Part shown: positions 24,513 through 33,515 of the stretch, one piece after another
Layout of the letters: each line of letters opens with the position of its first letter
Numbering within the stretch: the first letter of the stretch is position 1
Source: an endosymbiont of Lamellibrachia barhami
GTDB taxonomy: Bacteria; Pseudomonadota; Gammaproteobacteria; Chromatiales; Chromatiaceae
Direction of reading: 5' to 3'
Assembly (NCBI RefSeq): GCF_011947365.2
Contig: NZ_JAAVSH020000001.1
Coordinates: forward strand, 278,947 to 315,367
DNA length: 36,421 bases
Made by a program: the position numbers and the translations under genes
Notes under the pieces: generated by a model
What the model saw: only the letters and a program-made list of their open reading frames with translations
Told to the model about the DNA's origin: nothing
The model's database searches: none

Positions 24513-25265
24513 ATGAAACATAGATATTCCGCATGGATTCTGGCTTCGGTCCTGGGGTTGGCAGCCTTTTCCACCCAAGCCGGTACCATTGATCTGAAAG
24601 ATTTCGCTTTCAATGTCGACGGGACTTTCAGCGCCGCTGCCGTGCCTGTCGGCGTTGATGTCAGTGCATTCAACATGACGACGGGACTGGGCATCATTTC
24701 GGCAACCATTACCGGAACCGGCGATCATTTCTTCGGCGGCTGGTTCGACCATGAAATCGACCAGGCGCTCAATACGCCCTTCAATGAGACCGGTGCGGCT
24801 CATGGGGTATCGGCGGCTGACCAATATTGGGAGATCGATGAGCCTGGGTTCGGGTCACCCTCCAATGGATCTGCAGGTCTGCCATATACCGGTGATATCT
24901 ACTGGAACATAGAGAACAGTTACGCTCCGTCCTACCCGGGGGATGTATTTCTGGATAATCAGGTGTTCTATGATTGGAACGATAATCAAACCCTGACACC
25001 GCCGGATGATGTCTCCATGGCCATGGGTTGGGAATTCACCCTTGCTGACACCGAGCAGATGCTCATCGAGCTGGTGCTGAGCGACACCGCACCTTTGAGC
25101 GGTTTTTATCTCTCGCACTCGGATGATACTTCCCCGGATCAGATCTTTTTCTCCGGCTCTCTGTTTAAGTCATCGATTCCGGCTCCAGAGCCTTCAGTTC
25201 TCCTGTTGTTTGGCGTTGGCCTCCTTGGATTGGGTAGCATTCGCCGCCGCAAGCATACTGCCTGA
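24513..25265 (+). CDS. PEP-CTERM sorting domain protein
   Basis: A protein of 250 residues starting MKHRYSAWILASVLGLAAFSTQA, a clear signal peptide cleaved before GTIDL. The end is a PEP-CTERM signal: PAPEPSVLLLF, a hydrophobic helix (GVGLLGLGSI) and a basic tail RRRKHTA. Such proteins are processed by an exosortase (EpsH/XrtA type) and linked to extracellular polysaccharide or biofilm. The central part is acidic and beta-rich (TGLGIISATITGTGDHFFGGWFD) and fits no enzyme family that I recognise. The ATG at 24513 was chosen because it starts the signal peptide; a GGGAGG lies 13 bases upstream, and an in-frame GTG 6 bases earlier is possible. No exosortase gene lies in the window. A hairpin follows the stop. 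Confidence 0.9.
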   Translation: MKHRYSAWILASVLGLAAFSTQAGTIDLKDFAFNVDGTFSAAAVPVGVDVSAFNMTTGLGIISATITGTGDHFFGGWFDHEIDQALNTPFNETGAAHGVSAADQYWEIDEPGFGSPSNGSAGLPYTGDIYWNIENSYAPSYPGDVFLDNQVFYDWNDNQTLTPPDDVSMAMGWEFTLADTEQMLIELVLSDTAPLSGFYLSHSDDTSPDQIFFSGSLFKSSIPAPEPSVLLLFGVGLLGLGSIRRRKHTA

Positions 25266-25289
25266 ACCCTCTTCCGAGTCTCCCTTGCA

Positions 25290-25311
25290 CGGAGCGGCAA
25301 ACGCCGCTCCG
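25290..25311 (+). terminator. Perfect hairpin after the PEP-CTERM gene
   Basis: CGGAGCGGC, loop AAAC, GCCGCTCCG: a perfect nine-base GC-rich stem 25 bases after the stop codon. Only a short, imperfect T-rich stretch (GTTGGTTT) follows, so it is a plausible but not textbook intrinsic terminator. Confidence 0.5.
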
Positions 25312-25368
25312 CCGTTGGTTTCCAGCCAGATTACTCGCGTCGCTACAACTGCAAAGAGAGGTTCTTCG

Positions 25369-25749
25369 GTGGAAAATGGCAAACTCATCATCATCTGTTT
25401 TTTGACCTTTTTCCTCTCTGCCTGTGGAGATGCGCCACCGGAGGATACGCCTCAGCGTCCGGCAGAGTCCTCAGCGCCGAGAGTACGAAATGTGCCGGAT
25501 CCCGCCATGGAAGCGCCGAAAGAGGATTCAGCCGACCAGGCCGTCGAGGTTGAGGCAGAACCTGCTGTCCCGGCAGAACCGGCAAAATTTACTGTCGATG
25601 CGGAAGGGCGCAGGGTCTTCCTGCCAGAAAAGGGCTGGCTGCCATCGGCGGCGTTCTGGGACATCTACTACAATCGCCCCGAGGAGCTGCCGGGTGATAT
25701 CGATCACCAGGCACTGCACTCCCTTCGCGCTGCGGAACAAGCGGAATAG
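25369..25749 (+). CDS. Small proline/glutamate-rich lipoprotein
   Basis: The GTG at 25369 has a Shine-Dalgarno (AGAGAGG) about seven bases upstream and gives a 126-residue protein with a lipoprotein signal: MENGKLIIICFLTFFLSAC, lipobox LSAC, Cys at residue 19. The same frame is open further upstream, but that part overlaps the PEP-CTERM gene and lacks sense. The mature chain starts GDAPPEDTPQRP, is rich in Pro, Ala and Glu to about residue 75, and ends in a more ordered part (FTVDAEGRRVFLPEKGW, PSAAFWDIYYNRPEELPG). No family is recognised. It is probably anchored in the outer membrane. It lies 103 bases after the PEP-CTERM gene, with a hairpin between, so it is likely a separate unit. Confidence 0.75.
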   Translation: MENGKLIIICFLTFFLSACGDAPPEDTPQRPAESSAPRVRNVPDPAMEAPKEDSADQAVEVEAEPAVPAEPAKFTVDAEGRRVFLPEKGWLPSAAFWDIYYNRPEELPGDIDHQALHSLRAAEQAE

Positions 25750-26375
25750 CTCAGCAGGAGCGGCTCCCTCCGCGCTAATTTTGGGCCTGACCTTCAAGGG
25801 AATCCCATTCTTTTGTAAATAATTCCGACACCATAGGCTGGAATCTCCTGCCTAATCGGAAAAAACTTCAAATATACATAACATTTTGAAAAACAAATAA
25901 AAATTATTTATTTATGCCGGAGTTAATGCTTCTTTATTGATGCACGTCAACAGATTGTGTTTTTTATCCTGCCTGATTAGTCATCTAACGATTAATAGAG
26001 TGTCGAAAACTGTAAATTTTTCCGACACTCTTTCTTCTCCGCAAATTCCCCAGGTAATTCACATACAAAAACAAGGTGTTATCCGGGAGTGTCTTTTTCA
26101 GGCTAAGACTGGAATGGGATTCGTTGCCCTCGCCTGAAAAATCGATGAGTCTCTTTTGGGTCAGCGAATGATTGAGAGGCTACTTCCTAACCACCAGAAA
26201 AGCCTATAAAAAACAATGTTATTGGCTGTGCCTATATCAGTCAGCGCAAAAATCTATGGTTAGCGGCACAATGTTTGCCTATATACCTATAGAGGACGGC
26301 GAATAGTTGTGTGAGTGAGCCGTAACATTTTTCTCGCTGAAAAACAGACAGGGAAAAATAGAAAAGGAGTTCTCA
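25750..26375. other. Long AT-rich intergenic region before the large RHS gene
   Basis: About 620 bases, much richer in A and T than the flanking genes, with no frame that has both a ribosome binding site and sensible protein sequence. It contains the hairpin at 25997-26031 and several A/T runs (AAATAAAAATTATTTATTTA near 25896) suitable for a promoter region or for binding of nucleoid proteins. The length and composition suggest that expression of the RHS gene is controlled here. Confidence 0.5.
25997..26031 (+). terminator. Long hairpin in the AT-rich region
   Basis: AGAGTGTCG pairs perfectly with CGACACTCT. Inside this an AAAA/TTTT extension forms after a two-base bulge, closing a CTGTAAA loop. 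A pyrimidine stretch (TTCTTCTCC) follows. It could be a terminator for upstream transcription or a protein-binding inverted repeat. Confidence 0.4.
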
Positions 26376-26448
26376 GTGGACGGCTCCTCCGTTTTTACTC
26401 GGCAGAACCGAGTAAGTGCCGGATTGGCACATGGGGAGGTAGTAACTG
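26376..26448 (+). promoter_or_regulatory. Structured 5' leader of the second RHS gene
   Basis: Three hairpins follow one another: ACGG-CTCCT-CCGT (26380-26392, then TTTT), TTACTCGG-CAGAA-CCGAGTAA (26395-26415, perfect eight-base stem) and GTGCC-GGATT-GGCAC (26416-26430, perfect). A strong Shine-Dalgarno GGGGAGG (26433-26439) and an ATG at 26449 come next. The CAGAACCG motif and the overall order are shared with the leader of the first RHS gene (15819-15918). Confidence 0.45.
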
Positions 26449-26541
26449 ATGAGTACCCTGTACGACGACTCTGTATCGGGTGTTAATTCTGCGTTACCCG
26501 ATGTTGTTCAGCAGAATCTCTGCTTCGAGTTGAGGGCTTGA
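26449..26541 (+). CDS. 30-codon upstream ORF in frame with the large RHS gene
   Basis: ATG 26449 has the best Shine-Dalgarno in the region (GGGGAGG, nine bases upstream). The ORF begins MSTLYDDSVSGVNSALPD and ends at TGA 26539-26541, three bases before the GTG (26545) taken as the start of the RHS protein. Both lie in the same frame. It may be a leader peptide whose translation is coupled to the RHS gene. Alternatively it is the true N-terminus of the RHS protein cut off by a nonsense or recoded TGA. The peptide matches nothing I know. Confidence 0.5.
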   Translation: MSTLYDDSVSGVNSALPDVVQQNLCFELRA

Positions 26542-26544
26542 ACA

Positions 26545-29500
26545 GTGCGGCGCCTACAGAAAAGTGGGCAGAACTGGCGTAAAGACGTCAGATATTTCAT
26601 CCGGAGAATCACATCGAACTCTCTGGGGGTGGCGTACCTGTTTATCTTTTTTCTCCTCACCTGTTTCATCGTCTCCCCCGCCTTCTCCGCATTCACTGAC
26701 CAAACCGCGTTACGCCTGCCTGCGGCAACGGACAACAGCTACAGCCAAACTGTCGCTGATATCGACGGTGATTCCGATCTTCTCGTAAACAACAGTGGTC
26801 AGAGCCGCCTTCTCATCAACGATGGTAACGGTACTTTTGACGACCAGACCAGCACCCGCCTGCCGGTCCTTGACGATACCCTGATAGACGCCGATTTCGG
26901 CGACGTGGATGGAGATGGCGATCTGGATCTGGCACTGGCCAGCGTCTTTGGACAAAACAGGGTCTTCATCAATGACGGAGCCGGAGCATTTTCCGATGAG
27001 AGTCTCTCCCGCTTGCCGTTTGATGCCGCACAGAGCATGGCGGTCAAGCTGCGGGATCTGGATGGGGATGATGATCTGGATATGGTGGTGGCCAACAGGG
27101 ATGGCCGGAATCGGATCCTGATCAACGACGGTAGCGGGAATTTTACCGATGAATCCACGTTGCGGCTTCCCGCAGACACGGATCCCAGTTTTGACCTGGA
27201 GGTCGCGGACCTGAACGGGGATGGCACACCAGATCTCCTGATCGCGAATCAGGGTACCCAAAATCGATTGTTGGTGAACAACGGATTGGGGGTCTTCAGC
27301 GATGAGACCGCCCTGCGCCTGCCCGCATTGCTGGATACGACTCTCGATGTCCTGATTACCGATATCGATGGTGATGGGGATCCAGATCTGATTCTGGCTG
27401 GTGGGGGAGCAGGTCTTCGCCTGCTGATCAGCAACGGTAGTGGCGTTTTCAGCGATGAGAGCGGCGCGCGTTTGCCCGCGTTGAACGACTATGTGGTCAA
27501 GGTCAATGTGGCCGACGTCGATTACGATGGTGATGACGACCTGATCCTGGCCAACCTGGGCCAGGATCGTCTGCTTTTGAACGACGGAAATGGTCTGTTC
27601 AGCGACGGCACTGGTGCACAACTGCCGGTCGATACCAGCCGTACCTTCAGTCTGCAGCCCCAGGATGTGGAAAACGATTTCGATGCCGATCTGCAACAGG
27701 CCAACCCTCAGGGTCAGAACCGTCTGCTCATCAATGAGATTCCCTTCCCGCGGACCCGCATCACCATTTCCCCGGACTATATCGAGGCGGGCGATACGGT
27801 AACCGTTACCGAGCAGACCTTCGATGAGGACGGCGTCGTCTCGGTTGCCCTTACCATCAACGGGATACCTGTGCCGCTGGTGGGTGGGGTCGGGTTGTAT
27901 GTGCCGACCACTGCGGGAGACTACACGGCGCTGATTACATCCGAGGACAGCCTCGGTAACGTGGGTACGCGGAGCAGTGAATTCCATGTCTTTACCCAGG
28001 ATACTGTCGATCCGACGGTGAATATGACCGCCACCCCCGCCACGGTACTGCAGGGAGAGTCCGTGGCGATCCATGTTGAGGCGACGGATGATCGTACTGT
28101 TGCCGATCTTGCTTTGGAGGTGGACGGTGCTCCCCATCCGCTCGATGTCAATGGCGATGCGACCTATGTGAGTGTGGTTCTCGGTCCGTACACTGCAGTG
28201 GCCACGGCACATGATGCGGCCGGTAATGAGGGCACCGATAGTGTTGTCATCAATATCCAGGCCGATACAGAAGCGCCCACGGTAGACGTAACCGCACTGC
28301 CCGATCCCGTTGACCTGCTCAATCCGGTCACCATCAGTGTCAACGCTACTGACAATGTCGCAGTCAGCGAGCGCACTGCAAAGGTAACTGGACCTGGAGA
28401 CCCTGGCGGGCTTGATTTGACTTTGGATGCCGCCGGTGAGGCCACCTATATTGCCTACCAGCCAGGCACCTATATCGTGGAGGCCAGCGCCAGGGATCCC
28501 GCCGGCAACCTCTCAACTACCAGCACCAGCTTCGAGGCGGTGGGTATACCCGATGCCACGCCGCCCACGGTTACTCTGACCATCGATCCCTATACCGTGG
28601 CATTAGGTGATCCGGTCACGCTCACGGTTATCGCGACGGATGACGTGGGTGTTGCAGAGAGAACCCTTGAGATCAACGGAACACCGGTTCCACTGGATGC
28701 CGGTGGCAGCGCCGTCTACACCCCGCCGGTGTTAGGTACATACAACGCTGTGGCTATGGCACGGGATGCCACGGGAAATGAATCGACGGTCATGGATTCA
28801 TTCCAGGCAGTGGATCCTGCCTCGGATACCACGGCGCCGTTAGTGACGATTACCTCGCCTGATGAGGAGGAACCGCTCAGTGGATTCGTCAACATCGACG
28901 GTACGGTGGATGATGAAACTCTGGTGGAGTACACGCTGGCCTGGGCTCCGTTGGATAGTTTCGATTTTACCCACTTCCACACGGGTTATAGTACCGTGAC
29001 CGACGGCAATATCGGTGTGCTCGATACCACCCTGATGGAGGCGGGCTTCTATCAGGTCAGGCTCACAGCGACCGACATCAACGGACTGACCAGCACTCTG
29101 CTGCATGAGCTCAACGTCACTGCAGAGTTCCAGCTTGGACTCTTCTCGGTCAACTACCAGGATAAAAACCTCACTGTGGGCCGCTTCCCGATCACGGTCA
29201 ACCGGACCTATGACAGTCGCCGCCGCAATATCCCGGGCGACTTCGGTTACGGCTGGTACCTGACGCTGACCCAGGCCGAACTAGTCGCCAACCGGCCTGC
29301 TGGTGAAGCATGGAACCACAGCAGCGGTGGTGGGTGGTTCCCAACCTACTATCTGACGCCGACCCGGCCGCATCTGGTCACGATCAAGTTCGGTGAGGAT
29401 GAGAAATATCAGTTCAGTGCCCGCCCGAACCCGGACCAGCAGCAGCTGGTGCCCATAGAGTTCCTGAACAGCATGAACTACGAACCTATTGGGGATGCTG

Positions 29501-32500
29501 AGGGTACGCTGATAGCAGGCGGTACGACCCCTGACCTGGTGATCGGCGGTCTTGGCCCGGTTGAGATATACGACTTCAATCTTGATATCTACAATCCGAC
29601 TATCTTCACTTATACGGCGCCTGACGGTTTCGTTTACCAGTTCCAGAACGAGAACAAGGCATCGGTTAACTACAAACTCACCAGCGTCACTGATCCCGGC
29701 GGTTTGACTGTGACCATCACCGACAATGGTTTCACTCGCTCTGACGGGCTTAGCGTCAGCTTCGTGCGGGATGCCCAGGGACGGATTACCCGCATCACCG
29801 ACCCGAATGGCAACGACATCATCTATGAGTACGATGCTGCTGGCGATCTACTGGCGCAGACCGATGGAGAGAGCAACCGCAGCGAATACGTCTACGATAG
29901 CCAACACTATCTGACCGAGATCATCGATCCGTTGGGACGCACCACGCAACGTCAGGAATTTGATGCAAACGGCAGGCTGATCGCCATCACTGACGGCAAC
30001 GGCAACCGGGTCGAGATGGAATATGATATCGACAACAATACCCAGATCCTGCGCGACCGCCGGGGCAATCCGACCATCTACGAATATGACAGCCGGGGCA
30101 ATGTCACCCACGAGACCAACTTCCCGGTAATCAACGGGACAGTGCAGGCGGTGGAGACGGTGCGGGTCTACGATGCCGATAGCCAGATGACCTCTGAAAC
30201 CCTGCCGGACGGCACACTGAACACCTTTACCTATGACGTCCGCGGCAACATCACCGGTGATGTGCGCGACAGCGGCGGCCTCAATCTGACCCACAGCTAC
30301 ACCTATGACGATGCCGGAAGAATGTTGAGTCATACCGATGCGCGGGGCAACGCCAGGAACTGGGTCTATGATGGTCAGGGCAAGCTCATCACCCGTTCAG
30401 ACCGCATCGGGTACACCTGGCTCAACACCTATGATGGCGCTGGCAACCGGATCAGAGAGACCAGCCCGCTGGGCAACTACACGCTGATCGAATACAACGC
30501 CCAGGGTGGCGTGACCGCCAAAGAGCGCTATGACAGCAGCGATGTCAGGCTGCGGCGTATGGAATATGCCTATGACGCTAACGGCAACAAGCTGAGCCAG
30601 ACGGTTATTGTCAGCATTGGCGGAACCCCCACTGCCGCTACCACCACCTATACCTACAATGCCAATTCGCAGTTGCTTGCCCAGACTGATCCGCTCGGTC
30701 ATGTGACGCAGATGGAATACGATGCTGTCGGCAACCGGATCACCGAGATCGATGGCCTCGGCGAGCGCACAGAATATACCTACAACGTACTCGGCAAGGT
30801 GACGCGTATCGATTACCCGGACGGCACGGCATCGGTCTACGGCTACGATGTTGATTACAACCGCGATGCGGTGACTGACCTCAACGGCAACACCGTCACC
30901 TATCTGTACGATGCTGCCAACCACATCATCCATGTGGGTTATCCGGACGGCTCGGATCGAGTCAAACACTATGACAGTGCGGGTAACCTGGTCGCCGAGA
31001 TAGATGAGGCCGGTAACCGCACCGAGCATGCTTACGGTAGCGCCGGTCGTCGTAGCAGTACGACACAACCGCTGGTGTACGATGCAGTGGCGGGCGCCAA
31101 TACCCAGCCGGTGACGGTCTATGAGTATGACGCCAACGGGAATCGCACCGCAGTGGTGGATGCCAACGGCAACCGCACCGGGTACACCTTCGATGCGGGG
31201 AACCGGAAGATCCTGACGCTCTATCCGGATGGCAATACCGCCTCCAGTCTCTATAACCCAACGGGCAAAGAGATCCGCAGCACCGATCCGATGGGTCTGG
31301 TCACCGAGTATGAATATGATGCTCTGGACCGTCTGCTGAAGAGTTCGCTGCCGCCGCCCATGGCGGGTGATCCCAGATCCGATACCCTGTTCGGCTTCGA
31401 CGAGGCGGGCAACCTGGTCAGCCAGACAGACGCCAATGGTCATACAACCCTCTATACCTATGATTTGGCGGGCAGCCGGACATCACGCACGCTGCCGGGC
31501 GGAGAGTCTGAGAGTTTCACTTATGACGCAGCAAACCGTCTGGTTGAGCATACCGATTTCAACGGCAATCTGACCTCCTTCGGCAGCGATGAACGGGGGC
31601 GCAGAACCACAACCCTCTACCACGATGGCAGCAGCCTGTTGGTCACCTACAACGGCATGGGGGAGAGACTCAGCGTGGTGGATAGCCGTGGCGCCACCAG
31701 CTATGACTACGACACCCGCAACCGCTTGGTGCGCTGGGCCGATCCTGACGGACTGACGCTCGACTATGCCTACACAGTCATCAACCGCCTCGCCAGCGTC
31801 ACCACATCGGGTGGTCGTACCACGAGCCACAGCTACGATGCACTGGGTCGCCTGCTCAGCACTACCGCCGCAGATAGTGGGGTGACCGATTTCGGCTATG
31901 ATCCTGTGGGCAACCTGGTGCTGTTGGAACAGGCCAACGGGACCAGCACGGAATATGCCTATAACAGTCGCAATCAGCTGACATCGCTACATAATCGCTA
32001 CAGCGACAGCAACATCATCTCGGCCTATGTCTACACCCTGAATGACAACGGCCTGCGTATGCGGATCGACGAGTTGATGGGTAACGCTGTGGACTATGTC
32101 TACGACGATAACAGCCGCTTGATTCGCGAGACCCGGGTCGGTGCCAACGCTTACGATCACCAGTACAGCTACGATGCCGTCGGTAACCGGACAGAAGTCG
32201 ACAAAGACGGTGCGATCACCGCTTATACCTATGACGTCAACGACCGTATGACCAGCGCTGGTGCCGCTACCTACAGCTATGATGCAAACGGCAACCTCAC
32301 CAGTACCAGTGAAGCCGGTGATACGAGCAGCTTCGAATACAATGCAGCGGATCGCATGGTGCGCGCTACCGTACCGGGTGGGGCAGTCACCGATTATGTC
32401 TATGATGGCGACGGCATCCGGGTCAGCCGAACCGATGCATCCGGCACCACCCGCTATCTGGTGGATGGACGCAACCAGACAGGTGTGGCACAGGTGATCG

Positions 32501-33438
32501 AGGAGCTGGGCGGCGGTGGTGCCCTCCAGGTCAGCTACACCTACGGCATGGATCTGTTGAGTCAGGATCGTGGCGGTGCCATCAGTTACTACCATGCGGA
32601 CGGGCTGGGCAGTGTACGCGGCCTGACCAACGGCGCCGAGAACCTCACCGATACCTATCTCTACGATGCCTATGGCAATGAAGTCGCTGCTACCGGCAGT
32701 ACGGAAAACAGTTACCGCTTCGTCGGCGAACAGTACGATCCCAATATCGGTTTCTACTACCTGCGGGCGCGCTACTACGATCCGGCAAGCGGTCGTTTCA
32801 TCTCCATGGATCCGGCGGCGGGCGATCCGCAGAGCCCCATCAGCCTGCATCGATATCTGTACGCCAACGATAACCCGGTCAACTATGTCGATCCCACCGG
32901 TGAGTTCACCCTGGCCGAGATGATGGTCGTGCAAGGGATACGGATGGATTTGATGAAGGCCACGGTGCCGCATCAGGTCCGCTTCTTCCTGCGCGCCACC
33001 ATGATTGCTGAGTGCATCCTTAAACCCGCCTATACGAAATTCGCCAAGGCTATGGAGATGATGGGCAATAATATCAACGGTGGCATCTCGCTGATGGTCG
33101 CTTCGCGCAAGGAGATCGCTGCAGGCTACAAGGCGCTGTTGTCCGCAGGCAAGGATATGTTTAAGTCGATCGTCGATGATCTCAAGCCTGATTGGTACAA
33201 GACGCTGGAGGATATCGCCGGCAAGATCGATGCACTGAGGAGAGGCAGGCTGGTCGTTGCCCTTGGGCTTACCGACAAGATCAATGAACTGGTCGAGTAT
33301 CACAAGAAGGTGGACGAAGCGACCAAGGCAACGGTTACCGCCTATGAGGCGGCCGCCAGAGGTGATGTCACCAGCGCCTGCGTGGGGCTGAAAGCTGTGG
33401 ATATGATCTGGACCATGACCGAGGTACCGGATCCTTAA
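26545..33438 (+). CDS. 2297-residue VCBS-Ig-RHS protein with intact RHS core and unknown C-terminal domain
   Basis: The signal peptide has a long basic front (WRKDVRYFIRR) and the core LGVAYLFIFFLLTCFIVSPAFSA. Residues 55-390 are about seven VCBS/FG-GAP repeats with calcium-loop motifs (DVDGDGDLDL, DLNGDGTPDL). Residues 400-860 are Ig-like/cadherin-like domains (TAPLVTITSPDEEEPLSG). RHS/YD repeats (YDANGN, YDAVGNR) run from about 870 to 2010. The RHS core is complete: YHADGLGSVRG, YLRARYYDPASGRF near 2072, and NPVNYVDPTGEF near 2117. The C-terminal 178 residues are helical (FAKAMEMMGNNINGG, KDMFKSIVDDLKPDWYK) and match no toxin that I recognise. RHS shells enclose and export a variable C-terminal cargo. 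The signal peptide and lack of PAAR suggest Sec export, not type VI secretion. No small cognate immunity gene follows. The GTG start has no Shine-Dalgarno of its own; see the upstream ORF. Confidence 0.9.
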   Translation: MRRLQKSGQNWRKDVRYFIRRITSNSLGVAYLFIFFLLTCFIVSPAFSAFTDQTALRLPAATDNSYSQTVADIDGDSDLLVNNSGQSRLLINDGNGTFDDQTSTRLPVLDDTLIDADFGDVDGDGDLDLALASVFGQNRVFINDGAGAFSDESLSRLPFDAAQSMAVKLRDLDGDDDLDMVVANRDGRNRILINDGSGNFTDESTLRLPADTDPSFDLEVADLNGDGTPDLLIANQGTQNRLLVNNGLGVFSDETALRLPALLDTTLDVLITDIDGDGDPDLILAGGGAGLRLLISNGSGVFSDESGARLPALNDYVVKVNVADVDYDGDDDLILANLGQDRLLLNDGNGLFSDGTGAQLPVDTSRTFSLQPQDVENDFDADLQQANPQGQNRLLINEIPFPRTRITISPDYIEAGDTVTVTEQTFDEDGVVSVALTINGIPVPLVGGVGLYVPTTAGDYTALITSEDSLGNVGTRSSEFHVFTQDTVDPTVNMTATPATVLQGESVAIHVEATDDRTVADLALEVDGAPHPLDVNGDATYVSVVLGPYTAVATAHDAAGNEGTDSVVINIQADTEAPTVDVTALPDPVDLLNPVTISVNATDNVAVSERTAKVTGPGDPGGLDLTLDAAGEATYIAYQPGTYIVEASARDPAGNLSTTSTSFEAVGIPDATPPTVTLTIDPYTVALGDPVTLTVIATDDVGVAERTLEINGTPVPLDAGGSAVYTPPVLGTYNAVAMARDATGNESTVMDSFQAVDPASDTTAPLVTITSPDEEEPLSGFVNIDGTVDDETLVEYTLAWAPLDSFDFTHFHTGYSTVTDGNIGVLDTTLMEAGFYQVRLTATDINGLTSTLLHELNVTAEFQLGLFSVNYQDKNLTVGRFPITVNRTYDSRRRNIPGDFGYGWYLTLTQAELVANRPAGEAWNHSSGGGWFPTYYLTPTRPHLVTIKFGEDEKYQFSARPNPDQQQLVPIEFLNSMNYEPIGDAEGTLIAGGTTPDLVIGGLGPVEIYDFNLDIYNPTIFTYTAPDGFVYQFQNENKASVNYKLTSVTDPGGLTVTITDNGFTRSDGLSVSFVRDAQGRITRITDPNGNDIIYEYDAAGDLLAQTDGESNRSEYVYDSQHYLTEIIDPLGRTTQRQEFDANGRLIAITDGNGNRVEMEYDIDNNTQILRDRRGNPTIYEYDSRGNVTHETNFPVINGTVQAVETVRVYDADSQMTSETLPDGTLNTFTYDVRGNITGDVRDSGGLNLTHSYTYDDAGRMLSHTDARGNARNWVYDGQGKLITRSDRIGYTWLNTYDGAGNRIRETSPLGNYTLIEYNAQGGVTAKERYDSSDVRLRRMEYAYDANGNKLSQTVIVSIGGTPTAATTTYTYNANSQLLAQTDPLGHVTQMEYDAVGNRITEIDGLGERTEYTYNVLGKVTRIDYPDGTASVYGYDVDYNRDAVTDLNGNTVTYLYDAANHIIHVGYPDGSDRVKHYDSAGNLVAEIDEAGNRTEHAYGSAGRRSSTTQPLVYDAVAGANTQPVTVYEYDANGNRTAVVDANGNRTGYTFDAGNRKILTLYPDGNTASSLYNPTGKEIRSTDPMGLVTEYEYDALDRLLKSSLPPPMAGDPRSDTLFGFDEAGNLVSQTDANGHTTLYTYDLAGSRTSRTLPGGESESFTYDAANRLVEHTDFNGNLTSFGSDERGRRTTTLYHDGSSLLVTYNGMGERLSVVDSRGATSYDYDTRNRLVRWADPDGLTLDYAYTVINRLASVTTSGGRTTSHSYDALGRLLSTTAADSGVTDFGYDPVGNLVLLEQANGTSTEYAYNSRNQLTSLHNRYSDSNIISAYVYTLNDNGLRMRIDELMGNAVDYVYDDNSRLIRETRVGANAYDHQYSYDAVGNRTEVDKDGAITAYTYDVNDRMTSAGAATYSYDANGNLTSTSEAGDTSSFEYNAADRMVRATVPGGAVTDYVYDGDGIRVSRTDASGTTRYLVDGRNQTGVAQVIEELGGGGALQVSYTYGMDLLSQDRGGAISYYHADGLGSVRGLTNGAENLTDTYLYDAYGNEVAATGSTENSYRFVGEQYDPNIGFYYLRARYYDPASGRFISMDPAAGDPQSPISLHRYLYANDNPVNYVDPTGEFTLAEMMVVQGIRMDLMKATVPHQVRFFLRATMIAECILKPAYTKFAKAMEMMGNNINGGISLMVASRKEIAAGYKALLSAGKDMFKSIVDDLKPDWYKTLEDIAGKIDALRRGRLVVALGLTDKINELVEYHKKVDEATKATVTAYEAAARGDVTSACVGLKAVDMIWTMTEVPDP

Positions 33439-33456
33439 ATAGGGGCCAAGGTTTCA

Positions 33457-33477
33457 GGGCCTAGGGCCTAGGGCCGA
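33457..33477 (+). repeat. Tandem heptamer array GGGCCTA
   Basis: GGGCCTA, GGGCCTA, GGGCCGA in tandem, starting 18 bases after the stop of the RHS gene. It is short, and similar in unit length and placement to the GGTTAAA array after the pentapeptide gene. Confidence 0.6.
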
Positions 33478-33515
33478 GGGTTGGAGAGAGAAGAGGTATT
33501 ACTGACAGCGTGGGT

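Noticed and set aside
25937-26137. 66-codon frame in the AT-rich intergenic region
   Set aside because: No Shine-Dalgarno, no family resemblance, and it spans the inverted repeat at 25997-26031.
26545-33438. Type VI secretion Rhs effector
   Set aside because: The protein has a Sec signal peptide and VCBS/Ig-like N-terminus, with no PAAR domain, and no VgrG or adaptor gene is near.
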